From contig NZ_JACXBP010000002.1 in NCBI RefSeq assembly GCF_014773485.1, forward strand, positions 248,001-312,000: a stretch of DNA of 64,000 nucleotides. The letters are read 5' to 3'. Numbering within the stretch: position 1 is the stretch's first letter; every line of letters begins with the position of its first letter. The notes beneath the pieces are model-generated. The model was given only the letters and a program-made list of their open reading frames with translations, was not told the origin of the DNA and did no database searches. Made by a program: the position numbers and the translations under genes. The DNA is from Erwinia aphidicola (GTDB taxonomy: Bacteria; Pseudomonadota; Gammaproteobacteria; Enterobacterales; Enterobacteriaceae). This document shows positions 8,756 through 17,704 of this stretch, piece after piece.

Positions 8756-9415
8756 ATGGCTAAAGCCAAACTAAAATTTCGCCTGCACCGTACGGTGATC
8801 GTGCTGATCTGCCTGACGCTGTTAGTGGTGTTGATGCAGGGTGCTTCCTGGTTCAGCCTTGGGCACCAGATGGCCCGTTCCGAGCAGGTGGAAGAGCTGG
8901 CGCATACGCTGACCCGCCAGGTAGCGTGGAATCTGACCCCGCTGATGGAAAACAGCGATGATAACCATCAGAAAATTGTCGACACCCTCGACCAGCTGAC
9001 GCACGAAAGCCGTATTCTTGATGCTTCAGTGTATGACGATGAAGGCAGCCTCATCGCCCACAGTGGTGAAAACATCAACGTGCGCGATCGCCTGGCGCTC
9101 GACGGCCAGCGTGCCGGTAGTTATTTTAACCATCAGATTGTTGAGCCGCTGGCGACAAAGGAGGGTCCGCGCGGCTCCCTGCGCGTTACGCTGGATACCC
9201 ACGTGCTGGTGACGGAATCCAAGCAGGTGGATAACACCACCAACATTCTGCGCCTGATGATGCTGCTGGCGCTGGCTATCGGGATTATCCTGACCCGCAC
9301 CCTGCTGCGCGCGCGCCGTACGCGCTGGCAGCAGTCGCCATTCCTGCTCACCGCCAATAACCCGGTAAAAGAGGATGACGACGAGGACGAAAAACCGGAA
9401 GAGACCCCGCGCTGA
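8756..9415 (+). CDS. ytjB: Inner-membrane protein YtjB (Smp/AhpA)
   Basis: Conserved 219-aa inner-membrane protein of the Smp/YtjB family, usually found divergent from serB as here. A transmembrane helix at about 13-35 is followed by a periplasmic domain (QVEELAHTLTRQVAWNL) that looks like a small sensor fold, then a second helix at about 167-185. The cytoplasmic tail is acidic (EDDDEDEKPEE). The molecular role is not settled in the family. The ATG lies in AAGATGGCTAAA with only a weak upstream ribosome-binding site (TGAAGGGTCA). Confidence 0.88.
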   Translation: MAKAKLKFRLHRTVIVLICLTLLVVLMQGASWFSLGHQMARSEQVEELAHTLTRQVAWNLTPLMENSDDNHQKIVDTLDQLTHESRILDASVYDDEGSLIAHSGENINVRDRLALDGQRAGSYFNHQIVEPLATKEGPRGSLRVTLDTHVLVTESKQVDNTTNILRLMMLLALAIGIILTRTLLRARRTRWQQSPFLLTANNPVKEDDDEDEKPEETPR

Positions 9416-9429
9416 TCCCCCCGGCAAAT

Positions 9430-9454
9430 AGAGCTATTCACCAGGAATAGCTCT
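9430..9454. terminator. Hairpin terminator after ytjB
   Basis: A 10-bp perfect stem, AGAGCTATTC (9430-9439) and GAATAGCTCT (9445-9454), with a 5-nt loop, starts 14 bp past the ytjB stop. The following bases are only weakly T-rich (TGCTGACCTG), so strength is uncertain. Confidence 0.55.
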
Positions 9455-9547
9455 TGCTGACCTGTACGTTAATCCCTATCCCACGCATGTTAGGCTTTCA
9501 CCCGCGCATCACGCGCTTTCTGACTGTCACGGTTCGGGGAACATAAA

Positions 9548-9925
9548 ATGAAACGGAATCAACTCGCCCTCTTTTTCACCGCTATTCTCAGTTTTTCCGC
9601 CGTCGCGGCGAAGACAGACTCGATTGCCGTTATTGCCACACAGCAGGAGATAGGGTCAATTTCCACCGGCGCGAAACAGGTGTTCACCAAACGTTTTGAA
9701 GTGACTCTGGCGAATTTATCCGATAAGGCTATCAACCTGAGGAACCTTTGTCTGACTGCCCTCTCTCCAGATGATAAACGTTTTAAGCTCGATACGGTTG
9801 ATGACGCTTTGCTGAGCGGCCAGCTGCCCGCGCAGGGCAACCACAAAGGGCTGGCGATCTTCTCCGCTGATGATGCCAGCGTCTATCAGGCGGTCATCGT
9901 CAAAATCAGCGACAGCTGCCAGTAA
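9548..9925 (+). CDS. Secreted DUF4354 family protein
   Basis: Small exported protein of 125 aa. The signal peptide MKRNQLALFFTAILSFSAVA ends at a typical AxA site before AKTDSIAVIA. The remainder resembles DUF4354 proteins of enterobacteria (a VTLAN segment, a conserved LCLTALSPD segment and a C-terminal KISDSC), with two cysteines that could form a periplasmic disulfide. Function unknown. The ATG is 8 bp past GGGGAAC. It stands alone between ytjB and a minus-strand gene, so it is probably monocistronic. Confidence 0.7.
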   Translation: MKRNQLALFFTAILSFSAVAAKTDSIAVIATQQEIGSISTGAKQVFTKRFEVTLANLSDKAINLRNLCLTALSPDDKRFKLDTVDDALLSGQLPAQGNHKGLAIFSADDASVYQAVIVKISDSCQ

Positions 9926-10006
9926 CGCCGTCAAACGGCCTGCAGATTCTCTGCAAGCCGCCTTAGAAGTGGATACTTCAATAGATAATTCAGGTAGAAG
10001 CACGGC

Positions 10007-10028
10007 GCAGCGGCACCGTGCCCGCTGC
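10007..10028. terminator. Hairpin in the convergent gap DUF4354 / MDR gene
   Basis: An imperfect inverted repeat, GCAGCGGCAC against TGCCCGCTGC, begins just past the TGA of the minus-strand MDR gene (10030). A second imperfect stem (GGCCTGCAGA / TCTGCAAGCC) lies near 9939-9962. Neither has a clear U-tract. Confidence 0.4.
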
Positions 10029-10029
10029 G

Positions 10030-11040
10030 TCAGATGCTCAGGCAAATCTTGCCGAAGTGCTGATTCGATTCCTGATAGCGGAAGGCATCCACCATTTCGC
10101 TAAGGTCAAACTGGCGGTCGATCACCGGGCGCAGCGGACTGGCATCCAGCGCACGGATCATCGCCAGCTGCTGGCTGCGGTTGCCCACCAGCACACCCTG
10201 CAGACGCAGCTGCTTCAGCAGCACGTTAATCACCGGCAGCTCGCCCGCCATGCCGGTAAGAATGCCGATCATCGCAATATGGCCGCCAATCCGTGCGGCG
10301 ATCAGCGACTGCTCCAGCGTCGACGGCCCGCCCACTTCGATAATATGGTCAACACCCCGCCCGCGCGTCAGCTGCTGAACCTTTTCGCCCCAGTTAGCGT
10401 GCTTGCGATAGTTGATGACGTGATCCGCGCCCAGGTCGAGCAGCTTCTGCAGTTTACTGTCGCTGGAGGAGGTCGCAATCACCGTCGCGCCCGCCAGTTT
10501 TGCCAGCTGCAGCGCAAAAATTGACACGCCGCCAGTGCCCTGCACCAGCACGCTGTCGCCGGGTTTCAGCTGCCCGTCAACCATCAGCGCACGCCAGGCG
10601 GTCAGTCCGGCGGTGGTCAGGGTTGAGGCCTGAGCGTGGCTCCAGCCTTTGGGGGCACGGGTAAAGGCATTGACGCGCGCGGTCACCACGCTGCGCGCAT
10701 AGCCGTCGATACCGTCACCCGGCGTATTCATAAAGCTCGATTCCGCCGAGTCGCCATCCAGCCAGTCGGGGAAGAAGGTGCTGACCACCGCATCACCCAC
10801 GGCAAACTCGCTGACGTCGGGGCCAACGGCGATCACCTCTCCGGCACCGTCGGCCATCGGGATACGTTTTTCCGCAGGGGGCATAATGCCGCAGACCACC
10901 GCGTAATCATGGAAGTTAAGGGAACTGGCGTGCAGGCGCACGGTAATTTCGCCGCTTTTGGGGGCGGCAGCCGGGCTTTCGCCGGGAAAGACATGGTCAA
11001 AGCCGCCACCGGCATTGACGAACATCGCGCGTGAATTCAT
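10030..11040 (-). CDS. NAD(P)-dependent MDR alcohol dehydrogenase family protein
   Basis: Zinc-free MDR oxidoreductase of 336 aa. The GroES-like domain has HASSLNFHDYAVVCG, followed by MADGAGEVIAVG. The nucleotide-binding loop VQGTGGVSIFALQLAK is near residues 165-180. It resembles the quinone oxidoreductase-like group (YogA-type) common in Erwinia and Pantoea. The start at 11040 (MNSRAMFVNA) follows GGGAGAACGTT and is preferred to the in-frame start at 11067, which lacks a ribosome-binding site. It is in the same direction as deoD but 157 bp downstream, across two hairpin repeats, so it is probably not in the deo operon. Substrate unknown. Confidence 0.83.
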   Translation of the reverse strand: MNSRAMFVNAGGGFDHVFPGESPAAAPKSGEITVRLHASSLNFHDYAVVCGIMPPAEKRIPMADGAGEVIAVGPDVSEFAVGDAVVSTFFPDWLDGDSAESSFMNTPGDGIDGYARSVVTARVNAFTRAPKGWSHAQASTLTTAGLTAWRALMVDGQLKPGDSVLVQGTGGVSIFALQLAKLAGATVIATSSSDSKLQKLLDLGADHVINYRKHANWGEKVQQLTRGRGVDHIIEVGGPSTLEQSLIAARIGGHIAMIGILTGMAGELPVINVLLKQLRLQGVLVGNRSQQLAMIRALDASPLRPVIDRQFDLSEMVDAFRYQESNQHFGKICLSI

Positions 11041-11102
11041 AACGTTCTCCCTGTTCATCGATCGCAAACACGCGACCTTTCCTTTAATTGTAGGGGCAAA
11101 CC

Positions 11103-11128
11103 GGGTCGACCGGAAAAAAGGTCGACCC
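11103..11128. repeat. Intergenic palindromic repeat, copy 2
   Basis: GGGTCGACC (11103-11111) and GGTCGACCC (11120-11128) form a perfect 9-bp stem around GGAAAAAA. It is bounded by GTAGGGG-like sequence on the left (11090-11096) and CCCCTAC on the right. Confidence 0.75.
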
Positions 11129-11158
11129 CTACCCTATTGGGTAACACCGAAGTCGTAG

Positions 11159-11185
11159 GGGCTGACCCTCTTTTTCGGTCAGCCC
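11159..11185. repeat. Intergenic palindromic repeat, copy 3; likely deoD terminator
   Basis: GGGCTGACC (11159-11167) and GGTCAGCCC (11177-11185) form a perfect 9-bp stem around a T-rich loop, with GTAG directly upstream. It lies 13 bp past the deoD stop codon and ends the deo operon. Confidence 0.75.
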
Positions 11186-11197
11186 GTCGGTCCGGGG

Positions 11198-11917
11198 TTA
11201 CTCTTTGTCACCCAGCAGGACGGACTCCAGCGCGATCTCGATCATTTCGCTGAAGGTGGTCTGACGCTCGGCGGCGGTGGTCTGCTCGCCGGAGCGGATA
11301 TGGTCAGACACGGTGCAAATCGCCAGCGCTTTCGCGCCGAACTCTGCCGCCACGCCGTAGATACCCGCGGCTTCCATCTCCACGCCGAGAATGCCGTACT
11401 TCTCCATCACGTCGAACATCTGCGGGTCCGGGGTGTAGAACAGATCCGCCGAGAAGATGTTACCCACGCGGGCATCCACACCCAGCGCTTTAGCCGCATC
11501 AACCGCGTTGCGCACCATGTCGAAATCGGCAATCGCTGCGAAATCATGGTCTTTGAAGCGCATACGGTTCACTTTGGAGTCGGTGCTGGCACCCATGCCG
11601 ATCACCACGTCACGCAGTTTCACATCACTGCGCACCGCACCGCAGGAACCGACGCGGATGATTTTTTTCACGCCGAAATCGGTAATCAGCTCTTTCGCAT
11701 AGATGGAGCAGGATGGAATACCCATACCGTGGCCCATCACTGAAATCTTACGGCCTTTATAGGTGCCGGTATAACCCAGCATGCCGCGCACGTTGTTCAC
11801 TTCGACCGCGTCCTGCAGGAAGGTCTCCGCGATGTGCTTAGCGCGCAGCGGGTCGCCCGGCATCAGTACCACGTCAGCGAAATCACCCATCTCAGCGTTA
11901 ATATGAGGCGTAGCCAT
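11198..11917 (-). CDS. deoD: Purine nucleoside phosphorylase DeoD
   Basis: Phosphorolysis of purine (deoxy)nucleosides to base and (deoxy)ribose-1-phosphate. The 239 aa equal the E. coli enzyme, with the hexameric PNP hallmarks MPGDPLRAK, the phosphate loop GHGMGIPS, the RVGSCGAV segment, and VEMEAAGIY at the sugar site. The late SDHIRSGEQ segment carries the active-site aspartate. It is last in the deoCABD operon, 29 bp after deoB. Confidence 0.97.
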   Translation of the reverse strand: MATPHINAEMGDFADVVLMPGDPLRAKHIAETFLQDAVEVNNVRGMLGYTGTYKGRKISVMGHGMGIPSCSIYAKELITDFGVKKIIRVGSCGAVRSDVKLRDVVIGMGASTDSKVNRMRFKDHDFAAIADFDMVRNAVDAAKALGVDARVGNIFSADLFYTPDPQMFDVMEKYGILGVEMEAAGIYGVAAEFGAKALAICTVSDHIRSGEQTTAAERQTTFSEMIEIALESVLLGDKE

Positions 11918-11946
11918 GTTAAATCCTTAATCTTATTAAATGGGGT

Positions 11947-13170
11947 TTAAAGAATACTTTTACCGTATTCCATCGGCGACAGGCCAAAATAGCTGGCAAC
12001 CGTCTGACCAATGTCGGCGAAGGTGTCGCGATAGCCGTAATCGCCCGGTTTCACGCCTGGGCCGTAGATCAGCACCGGGATATGCTCGCGGGTGTGCTCG
12101 GTGCCGCGCCAGCTTGGGTCACAGCCATGGTCGGCGGTGAGGATCAGAATATCGCCCTCTTTGACCAGCGCCATCAGCTCCGGCAGGCGGCGGTCAAACA
12201 GCTCGAGACCACCGGCATAGCCAGGGATATCGCGGCGATGTCCCCACGTTGAGTCGAAATCAACGAAGTTGGTGAACACAATACTGTTATCCGGGGCAAT
12301 TTTCATCTCTTCAACGGTAACGTCAAACAGCGCGTCCAGCCCGGTGGCTTTCACCTTTTTGGTGATGCCAACGTGGGCATAGATATCCGCGATTTTGCCG
12401 ACGGAGATCACTTCCCCACCCTGCTCGTCCACCAGTTTTTTCAGGATGGTCGGGGCCGGAGGCTCCACCGCCAGGTCATGACGGTTCCCGGTGCGCTCAA
12501 AGCTGCCCGGCTTATCACCAACAAACGGACGGGCGATCACGCGGCCGATATTGTAACCGCCTTCGGTCAGCGCTTCGCGCGCTATTTCGCACAGCGCATA
12601 CAGACGGTCAAGGCCGAAGGTCTCTTCATGGCAGGCAATCTGGAATACCGAGTCGGCGGAGGTATAGAAAATCGGCTTGCCGGTTTTCATATGCTCTTCG
12701 CCGAGCTGGTCGAGGATCACCGTACCGGAGGAGTGGCAGTTGCCGAGATAACCCGGCAGATTGGCTTTTTCCACCAGCAGGTCGAGCAGCTCCTGCGGGA
12801 AGCTGTTCTCCACGTCGCTGAAATAGCCCCAGTCAAACAGCACCGGCACCCCGGCGATTTCCCAGTGGCCGGACGGCGTATCTTTCCCGGAGGAGAGCTC
12901 GCTGGCGTAGGCATAAGCGCCAATAATTTCGGCCTCTTTGTCCAGCCCCGGCGGGAATTTCCCGGTTGAGGCCTCTGCCGCTTTGCCCAACCCTAAGGCG
13001 GTCAGATTCGGCAGATGGAGTGGGCCCTTACGCCCTTTGTCTGCTTCACCCCTGAAGCACGCCTCGGCGATATGGCCGAGCGTATCCGAGCCTTCATCAC
13101 CGAACTTGTCGGCGTCTTTACTGGAGCCGATTCCAAAGGAATCGAGCACCATGATAAATGCACGTTTCAT
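11947..13170 (-). CDS. deoB: Phosphopentomutase DeoB
   Basis: Interconverts (deoxy)ribose-1-phosphate and -5-phosphate, linking the nucleoside phosphorylases to DeoC. It has the alkaline-phosphatase-superfamily metal sites: an N-terminal [14 protein letters not shown], the central [11 protein letters not shown] with the phosphorylated threonine, and TADHGCDPS near the C-terminus. The start at 13170 (MKRAFIMVL) has GGAGACCAGG before it. The longer open frame from 13203 adds 11 residues not seen in the family. The result is 407 aa, as in E. coli. Confidence 0.97.
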   Translation of the reverse strand: MKRAFIMVLDSFGIGSSKDADKFGDEGSDTLGHIAEACFRGEADKGRKGPLHLPNLTALGLGKAAEASTGKFPPGLDKEAEIIGAYAYASELSSGKDTPSGHWEIAGVPVLFDWGYFSDVENSFPQELLDLLVEKANLPGYLGNCHSSGTVILDQLGEEHMKTGKPIFYTSADSVFQIACHEETFGLDRLYALCEIAREALTEGGYNIGRVIARPFVGDKPGSFERTGNRHDLAVEPPAPTILKKLVDEQGGEVISVGKIADIYAHVGITKKVKATGLDALFDVTVEEMKIAPDNSIVFTNFVDFDSTWGHRRDIPGYAGGLELFDRRLPELMALVKEGDILILTADHGCDPSWRGTEHTREHIPVLIYGPGVKPGDYGYRDTFADIGQTVASYFGLSPMEYGKSIL

Positions 13171-13233
13171 CCTGGTCTCCTGCGCGATTGTCGCGATAGG
13201 CATTAAAAAAATGCGATCAGAACAGAATACTCG

Positions 13234-14556
13234 TTATTGCGAGATTCTGCGATAGATAACCGGCGTTACCTGCGGCTGTTCACTGCCCACCGCCACCGCG
13301 CGCTTCACGGCGGCGGCGGCTTCCTGCCAGCTGGCTTCCGTCGCCGCGTGGATCACTGCCAGCGGGCGCTGCGCATCAACGCTGTCGCCCAGCTGCGCCA
13401 TCTCGCTGAAGCCAACGCTGTAATCAATGCTGTCGCTGGCACGACGACGCCCGCCGCCCATCGATACCACGGCCATTCCCAGCGCGCGCGTATCCATGGC
13501 ACCGACGATCCCCGGCCGGTCGGCATACACCGCTTTGCTCAGCATCGGCGCGGGCAGGTAGTGGTCCATACGCTCGATAAAGTCCAGCGGACCTTTCTGC
13601 GCCGCCACCATGCGGCCGAAGATTTCGGCGGCACGGCCATTGTCCAGCACCGCCTGCAGCTTCGCCTGCGCCTCCTGCGCCGTCGCGGCCAGGCCGCCGG
13701 AGATCAGCATTTCGCTGCACAGCGCCATCGTCACCTCCAGCAGGCGCGGGTTGCGGTAAGCCCCGGTGAGGAACTGCACCGCTTCGCGCACTTCCAGCGC
13801 ATTGCCAGCGCTGGAGGCCAGCACCTGGTTCATATCGGTCAGCAGCGCGGTGGTTTTGCAACCCGCGCCGTTGGCCACGCCGACTATCGCCTGCGCCAGC
13901 GATTCCGACAGTTCATAGGTCGGCATAAACGCGCCTGACCCTACTTTCACATCCATCACCAGTGCATCCAGCCCTTCAGCCAGTTTTTTCGCGAGGATCG
14001 AGGCGGTAATCAGCGGAATAGAGTCGACGGTCGCGGTGATATCGCGCGTGGCGTAGAAGCGTTTATCCGCCGGCGCCAGCGAGTTAGTCTGGCCGATAAT
14101 CGCCACGCCAACGTCTTTAATAATCTGACGGAAGCGGTCATCTTCCGGGAAAATGTCAAAACCGGGGATCGCTTCCAGCTTGTCCAGCGTGCCGCCGGTG
14201 TGCCCCAGGCCGCGCCCGGAGATCATTGGCACGTAGCCGCCGCAGGCCGCCACCATCGGGCCCAGCATCAGCGAGGTCACGTCGCCGACGCCGCCGGTGG
14301 AGTGCTTATCCACCACCGGGCCATTGAGGTTCAGCGCCTTCCAGTTCAGTACCGAACCAGAATCACGCATCGCCATGGTCAGCGCCACGCGCTCCGGCAG
14401 CGACATATCGTGGAAGTAGATGGTCATTGCCAGCGCGGCAATCTGCCCTTCTGACACCGTGTTGTCGCGCACGCCGTTGATAAAGAAGCGGATCTCTTCT
14501 TCACTCAGCGCCTGACCATCACGTTTTTTACGAATAATTTCTTGTGGCAGGAACAC
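13234..14556 (-). CDS. deoA: Thymidine phosphorylase DeoA
   Basis: Converts thymidine and deoxyuridine to base plus deoxyribose-1-phosphate. The protein has 440 aa. The family signature [10 protein letters not shown] and the phosphate-binding segment [11 protein letters not shown] are clear, as are the conserved C-terminal RRRASD residues. It is second in the operon after deoC, and deoB follows after 63 bp. The 175-bp gap to deoC is unusual in holding two palindromic repeats. Confidence 0.97.
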   Translation of the reverse strand: MFLPQEIIRKKRDGQALSEEEIRFFINGVRDNTVSEGQIAALAMTIYFHDMSLPERVALTMAMRDSGSVLNWKALNLNGPVVDKHSTGGVGDVTSLMLGPMVAACGGYVPMISGRGLGHTGGTLDKLEAIPGFDIFPEDDRFRQIIKDVGVAIIGQTNSLAPADKRFYATRDITATVDSIPLITASILAKKLAEGLDALVMDVKVGSGAFMPTYELSESLAQAIVGVANGAGCKTTALLTDMNQVLASSAGNALEVREAVQFLTGAYRNPRLLEVTMALCSEMLISGGLAATAQEAQAKLQAVLDNGRAAEIFGRMVAAQKGPLDFIERMDHYLPAPMLSKAVYADRPGIVGAMDTRALGMAVVSMGGGRRRASDSIDYSVGFSEMAQLGDSVDAQRPLAVIHAATEASWQEAAAAVKRAVAVGSEQPQVTPVIYRRISQ

Positions 14557-14600
14557 GCTAACCCCCGGTATTTAAGTTGAAAATCGAACAACGGATTTAC

Positions 14601-14624
14601 GGGCCGGGCATGCCCGGCCCCTAC
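14601..14624. repeat. Intergenic palindromic repeat, copy 4 (inside the deo operon)
   Basis: A 20-bp perfect palindrome, GGGCCGGGCATGCCCGGCCC (14601-14620), is followed by CTAC. It belongs to the GGCATGCC-centred sub-type and lies between deoC and deoA. Confidence 0.8.
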
Positions 14625-14696
14625 GGGTAAACAGCACGTTTGCCTGTGCCGCCGTCTCGCATCAGCATGCCCGACGGCGGCGAGTTATGCACCGTC

Positions 14697-14720
14697 GTAG
14701 GGGTCAGGCATGCCTGACCC
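14697..14720. repeat. Intergenic palindromic repeat, copy 5 (inside the deo operon)
   Basis: A 20-bp perfect palindrome, GGGTCAGGCATGCCTGACCC (14701-14720), is preceded by GTAG. It lies in opposite orientation to copy 4, 80 bp away and 12 bp past the deoC stop. Confidence 0.8.
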
Positions 14721-14731
14721 GCATGCCGGAA

Positions 14732-15511
14732 TTAATATTTGCTGTCGCTGGTCGCACCGCTGTGCCCTGCCGCATTCAGCAGGCTGGCTAACAGGCTGGA
14801 AGCGCCAAAGCGGAAATGGCGCGCATCGGCCCACTCCGCCCCCAGGATGTCATCGGCCAGCTTGAGGTAGATCGCCGCATCGTCAGCGGTGCGCACGCCG
14901 CCAGCAGGCTTAAAGCCCACCTGCTGCTTCACGCCCTGCTCGGCAATCACGCGCATCATAATCTCTGCGACTTCTGGCGTCGCATTGACCGGCACTTTAC
15001 CGGTCGAGGTTTTAATAAAGTCCGCACCCGCTTTGATGGCGATTTCGGAGGCTTTACGGATCAGCGCTTCCTCTTTCAGCTCACCGGTTTCAATAATCAC
15101 TTTTAACAGCACGTTTGCCGCAGAGCAGGCATCTTTACAGGCTTTTACCAGCTCAAAGCCGACGGTTTCATTACCGGCAATCAGCGCACGGTACGGGAAT
15201 ACCACGTCCACTTCGTCCGCGCCGTAAGCGATAGCAGCACGGGTTTCCGCCAGCGCGATATCAATATCGTCGTTGCCGTGTGGGAAGTTGGTGACGGTCG
15301 CGATGCGGATATCCGGAGTGCCCTGCTCGCGCAGCGTTTTACGCGCAATCGGGATAAAGCGCGGGTAGATGCAGATGGCGGCGGTGTTTCCGGCAGGGGA
15401 TTTCGCCTGATGGCACAGCGCGATCACTTTCGCATCGGTGTCATCGTCATTCAGGGTGGTGAGATCCATCAGCTGCAGCGCGCGCAGCGCCTGAGTTTTT
15501 ACATCGGACAT
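14732..15511 (-). CDS. deoC: Deoxyribose-phosphate aldolase DeoC
   Basis: Class I aldolase splitting deoxyribose-5-phosphate into glyceraldehyde-3-phosphate and acetaldehyde. The 259 aa match E. coli. The Schiff-base lysine lies in FIKTSTGK, and the second catalytic lysine in [10 protein letters not shown]. It is the first gene of the deoCABD operon, about 50 nt downstream of the DeoR-controlled promoter described below. Confidence 0.97.
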   Translation of the reverse strand: MSDVKTQALRALQLMDLTTLNDDDTDAKVIALCHQAKSPAGNTAAICIYPRFIPIARKTLREQGTPDIRIATVTNFPHGNDDIDIALAETRAAIAYGADEVDVVFPYRALIAGNETVGFELVKACKDACSAANVLLKVIIETGELKEEALIRKASEIAIKAGADFIKTSTGKVPVNATPEVAEIMMRVIAEQGVKQQVGFKPAGGVRTADDAAIYLKLADDILGAEWADARHFRFGASSLLASLLNAAGHSGATSDSKY

Positions 15512-15560
15512 GGTTGTCTCCAGACAATTTAGCAGCAGGCACGGTCAGCGCACCTGATAA

Positions 15561-15576
15561 TGTTAAAATTATAACA
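15561..15576 (-). promoter_or_regulatory. DeoR operator overlapping the deoP2-like -10 box
   Basis: TGTTAAAATTATAACA is a near-perfect match to the 16-bp DeoR palindrome of E. coli (TGTTAGAATTCTAACA). Read on the minus strand it contains TATAAT (15573-15568), which would place the deoC transcription start near 15561, so bound DeoR would block RNA polymerase. Confidence 0.85.
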
Positions 15577-15594
15577 GCCCGTGGCGAGCTATTT

Positions 15595-15610
15595 TGCGTG
15601 TAGTTTCACA
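15595..15610 (-). promoter_or_regulatory. CRP site 1 of the deo promoter
   Basis: TGCGTGTAGTTTCACA keeps the full TCACA half-site and a degenerate TGCGT half-site with 6-nt spacing. Its centre lies about 41 bp upstream of the inferred start, the position of the class II CRP site of E. coli deoP2. Confidence 0.65.
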
Positions 15611-15646
15611 TTAAAAAGATGACAGTTGCACCATTATTGCATGAAT

Positions 15647-15662
15647 AGTGACGCCCATCACA
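15647..15662 (-). promoter_or_regulatory. CRP site 2 of the deo promoter
   Basis: AGTGACGCCCATCACA matches TGTGA-N6-TCACA at nine of ten positions. It is centred 52 bp from CRP site 1, the spacing seen in E. coli deoP2, where CytR binds between two CRP dimers. CytR control is therefore likely. Confidence 0.75.
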
Positions 15663-15724
15663 ATTTAACCGCATGGCGCCCTGAGCGGCACGCAATAACG
15701 CAGCCACAGCCAGCCAGAAGAAAA

Positions 15725-15740
15725 TGTTATAATTATAACA
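15725..15740 (-). promoter_or_regulatory. Second DeoR operator (deoP1-like)
   Basis: TGTTATAATTATAACA is a perfect 16-bp palindrome of the DeoR type lying 164 bp from the first operator. It includes TATAAT on both strands and so may also be a -10 box. Two operators allow DeoR loop formation; this spacing is much shorter than in E. coli. Confidence 0.82.
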
Positions 15741-15787
15741 TTTCATCTTCAAGGCAAAACAGGTCTCTCAGAAGTGTAGCCCGTGCT

Positions 15788-16564
15788 TCACAGGCCAAAG
15801 AGCGTGCGGGTGTTTTGGCGCAGGGTTTCAGCAATTTGCTCAGGGGATTCGGGGCGCAGTTCACACAGGGCCTGCCACACCTCTTTTACCCGTTCCGGGC
15901 GGTTGGGCTGGCCCTGAAAGCCCTGCAGCGGCATATCGGGGGAGTCGGTTTCCAGCAGCAGCGAAGAGAGCGGCAGGCGGGCAAGGGTATTGCGGGTTTT
16001 GCTGGCGCGCTCATAGGTGATGGTGCCACCGACGCCAATCGAATATCCGGCGCGAATGAAGGCCAGCGCCTGCTGTTCGCTGCCGGCAAAGCCATGCACC
16101 ACGCCACGGCGCGGCAGCGCAATGCGCCGCAGGTGCAGCGCCAGCTTGTCATGAGTGCGGCGTGAATGGAGGATCACCGGCAGATCGTAGTCACGCGCCA
16201 GCCGCAGCTGCGCATCCAGCAGCGCCTGCTGACGTTCAAACTGCGGATTGTCGATAAACAGATCGAGGCCGATCTCCCCAATCGCCACCAGCTTTGGCGG
16301 GCGTGCTTTTAAATGCTGTTCCAGCGCTGCCAGCTGCGGCTCACCGTGTTCGGCAATCGCCATCGGGTGCATGCCCAGCGCGGCATAGACAGCGTCATGC
16401 TGCTTTGCCAGCGCCAGCACGCCGGCAAAGCGCTGCGCCGACACGCCCACCGCAATGATCTTCTCCACCCCGGCAGCGGCGGCACGCGCCAGGCTGGCGG
16501 CCTCGTCACCGACAAACGGCGGAAAATCAAAGTGACAGTGGGTATCGACAAAACGCATTGTCAT
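15788..16564 (-). CDS. yjjV: TatD-family metal-dependent hydrolase YjjV
   Basis: Predicted metal-dependent DNase/hydrolase of 258 aa. The HxH metal motif is in DTHCHFDFPP near the N-terminus, then GEIGLD, the metal-binding HSRRTHDK segment, VVHGF and the LLLETDSPD aspartate. The sequence tracks E. coli YjjV rather than TatD or YcfH. Its ATG (16564) overlaps the yjjU stop as ATGA, so the two are translationally coupled. The 3' end is 48 bp from the distal DeoR operator. Confidence 0.93.
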   Translation of the reverse strand: MTMRFVDTHCHFDFPPFVGDEAASLARAAAAGVEKIIAVGVSAQRFAGVLALAKQHDAVYAALGMHPMAIAEHGEPQLAALEQHLKARPPKLVAIGEIGLDLFIDNPQFERQQALLDAQLRLARDYDLPVILHSRRTHDKLALHLRRIALPRRGVVHGFAGSEQQALAFIRAGYSIGVGGTITYERASKTRNTLARLPLSSLLLETDSPDMPLQGFQGQPNRPERVKEVWQALCELRPESPEQIAETLRQNTRTLFGL

Positions 16565-17613
16565 GCCAGCGATCCTTTATCGTAATCGGTTTCATTACCC
16601 ACCAGCGGGTCGAGAATAATCCCCTGGCGATCCGGCTCATTCGCCACCGGCGCAGGTGGCACCACAATATGACGACGCACCACGCTGTCACCGCCATTCA
16701 GCCACTGGCCGACGGTGGCGAGGAAGTAACGCCCGCAGCGGCGGCCCAGATGATAATCTTTATTCAGTGAGGCGACCCGGCTGCCGAGCGCCATACTGGC
16801 GAGCGGGCGCGGCGGGTAGATCTCAATAATGCGCAGATTATCCGGCGGGTTATCGATAAAGCTCTGAATTTGGTGATAGCTCTCTTCGTGCACCTGCATA
16901 ATGTTGATCAGCGGCTGCAAAGCGCCCTCACTCAGCCAGCGCTCCACGCGCTTCAGCCACTGCGGAGTATAGGTCATCTGAGAGGGGACCGTGCGGATCA
17001 CCACAATGGTATCTGCCCCGCGCCGCGCCGCTTCACGCACCGGGATCGCATCACGGATACCGCCGTCCAGATAGCTGACGCCCGCCAGATCCACCCCGGG
17101 GCGATAAAAACCGGGAATAGCGCTGGAGGCTTTAATAATGTCGTGCCAGTTATCCGCCGTCGGCGCGAAGTAGCTTGGGGTGTAGTCGTCGCTACGGCAG
17201 GCGCACATATAAAATTCGCGCCCGTCAGCAAACATTTTTTCGGCAGCGCTGAGCGCCAGCGGGAACTCAGAACGGGTAATATCCACCAGCCAGTCGAGAT
17301 CGATCAAGTGACCACCGCGCACAAAGCGCATCGGGTCAAAAAACAGTTTACTGGTGGTGTAGCGGGTGATGACGCGCCGCGCGTAGCCGGGCTGTGCGCA
17401 GACGAAAGCGGAAAGGTTTTGTGCCCCGGCGGAGGTGCCGAGCATCAGGTCGAAAGGATTGAAGTGAGCACGCTGAAACTCATCCAGCACTCCCGCGGTA
17501 AAGATACCGCGCTGCCCACCCCCTTCGCACACCAGAGCAATTCTGCCCGGGGTGAAAGGTTTTAACGCCAGCGGCTCAATATTGCCGAGGGTTATCGGGA
17601 TGCGTATGCCCAA
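16561..17613 (-). CDS. yjjU: Patatin-like phospholipase family protein YjjU
   Basis: Predicted serine acyl hydrolase of 350 aa. Oxyanion loop EGGGQRG is followed by the nucleophile elbow GTSAG (serine-aspartate dyad) and the DGG motif in YLDGGIRDA that supplies the aspartate. The C-terminal part diverges from E. coli YjjU and ends earlier. The start codon is TTG (17611-17613), supported by alignment of MGIRIPITLGNI with the E. coli N-terminus. Its ribosome-binding sequence lies inside a hairpin (see 17616-17651). Cytoplasmic or peripheral; substrate unknown. Confidence 0.92.
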   Translation of the reverse strand: MGIRIPITLGNIEPLALKPFTPGRIALVCEGGGQRGIFTAGVLDEFQRAHFNPFDLMLGTSAGAQNLSAFVCAQPGYARRVITRYTTSKLFFDPMRFVRGGHLIDLDWLVDITRSEFPLALSAAEKMFADGREFYMCACRSDDYTPSYFAPTADNWHDIIKASSAIPGFYRPGVDLAGVSYLDGGIRDAIPVREAARRGADTIVVIRTVPSQMTYTPQWLKRVERWLSEGALQPLINIMQVHEESYHQIQSFIDNPPDNLRIIEIYPPRPLASMALGSRVASLNKDYHLGRRCGRYFLATVGQWLNGGDSVVRRHIVVPPAPVANEPDRQGIILDPLVGNETDYDKGSLA

Positions 17614-17615
17614 GC

Positions 17616-17651
17616 CAGGTATCCTCTCAGATGAAAAAGAGAGGATACCTG
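17616..17651 (-). promoter_or_regulatory. 13-bp hairpin covering the yjjU ribosome-binding site
   Basis: CAGGTATCCTCTC (17616-17628) and GAGAGGATACCTG (17639-17651) are perfectly complementary across a 10-nt loop. In minus-strand RNA the downstream arm contains the GAGAGGA Shine-Dalgarno and ends 2 nt before the TTG start of yjjU. It could end ytjA transcripts, restrain yjjU translation, or both. Confidence 0.7.
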
Positions 17652-17704
17652 TTATCAGTCAAATCTGTGAGGCGCTTCTTGCTCTCAGATGTAACGTTTG
17701 GAAA

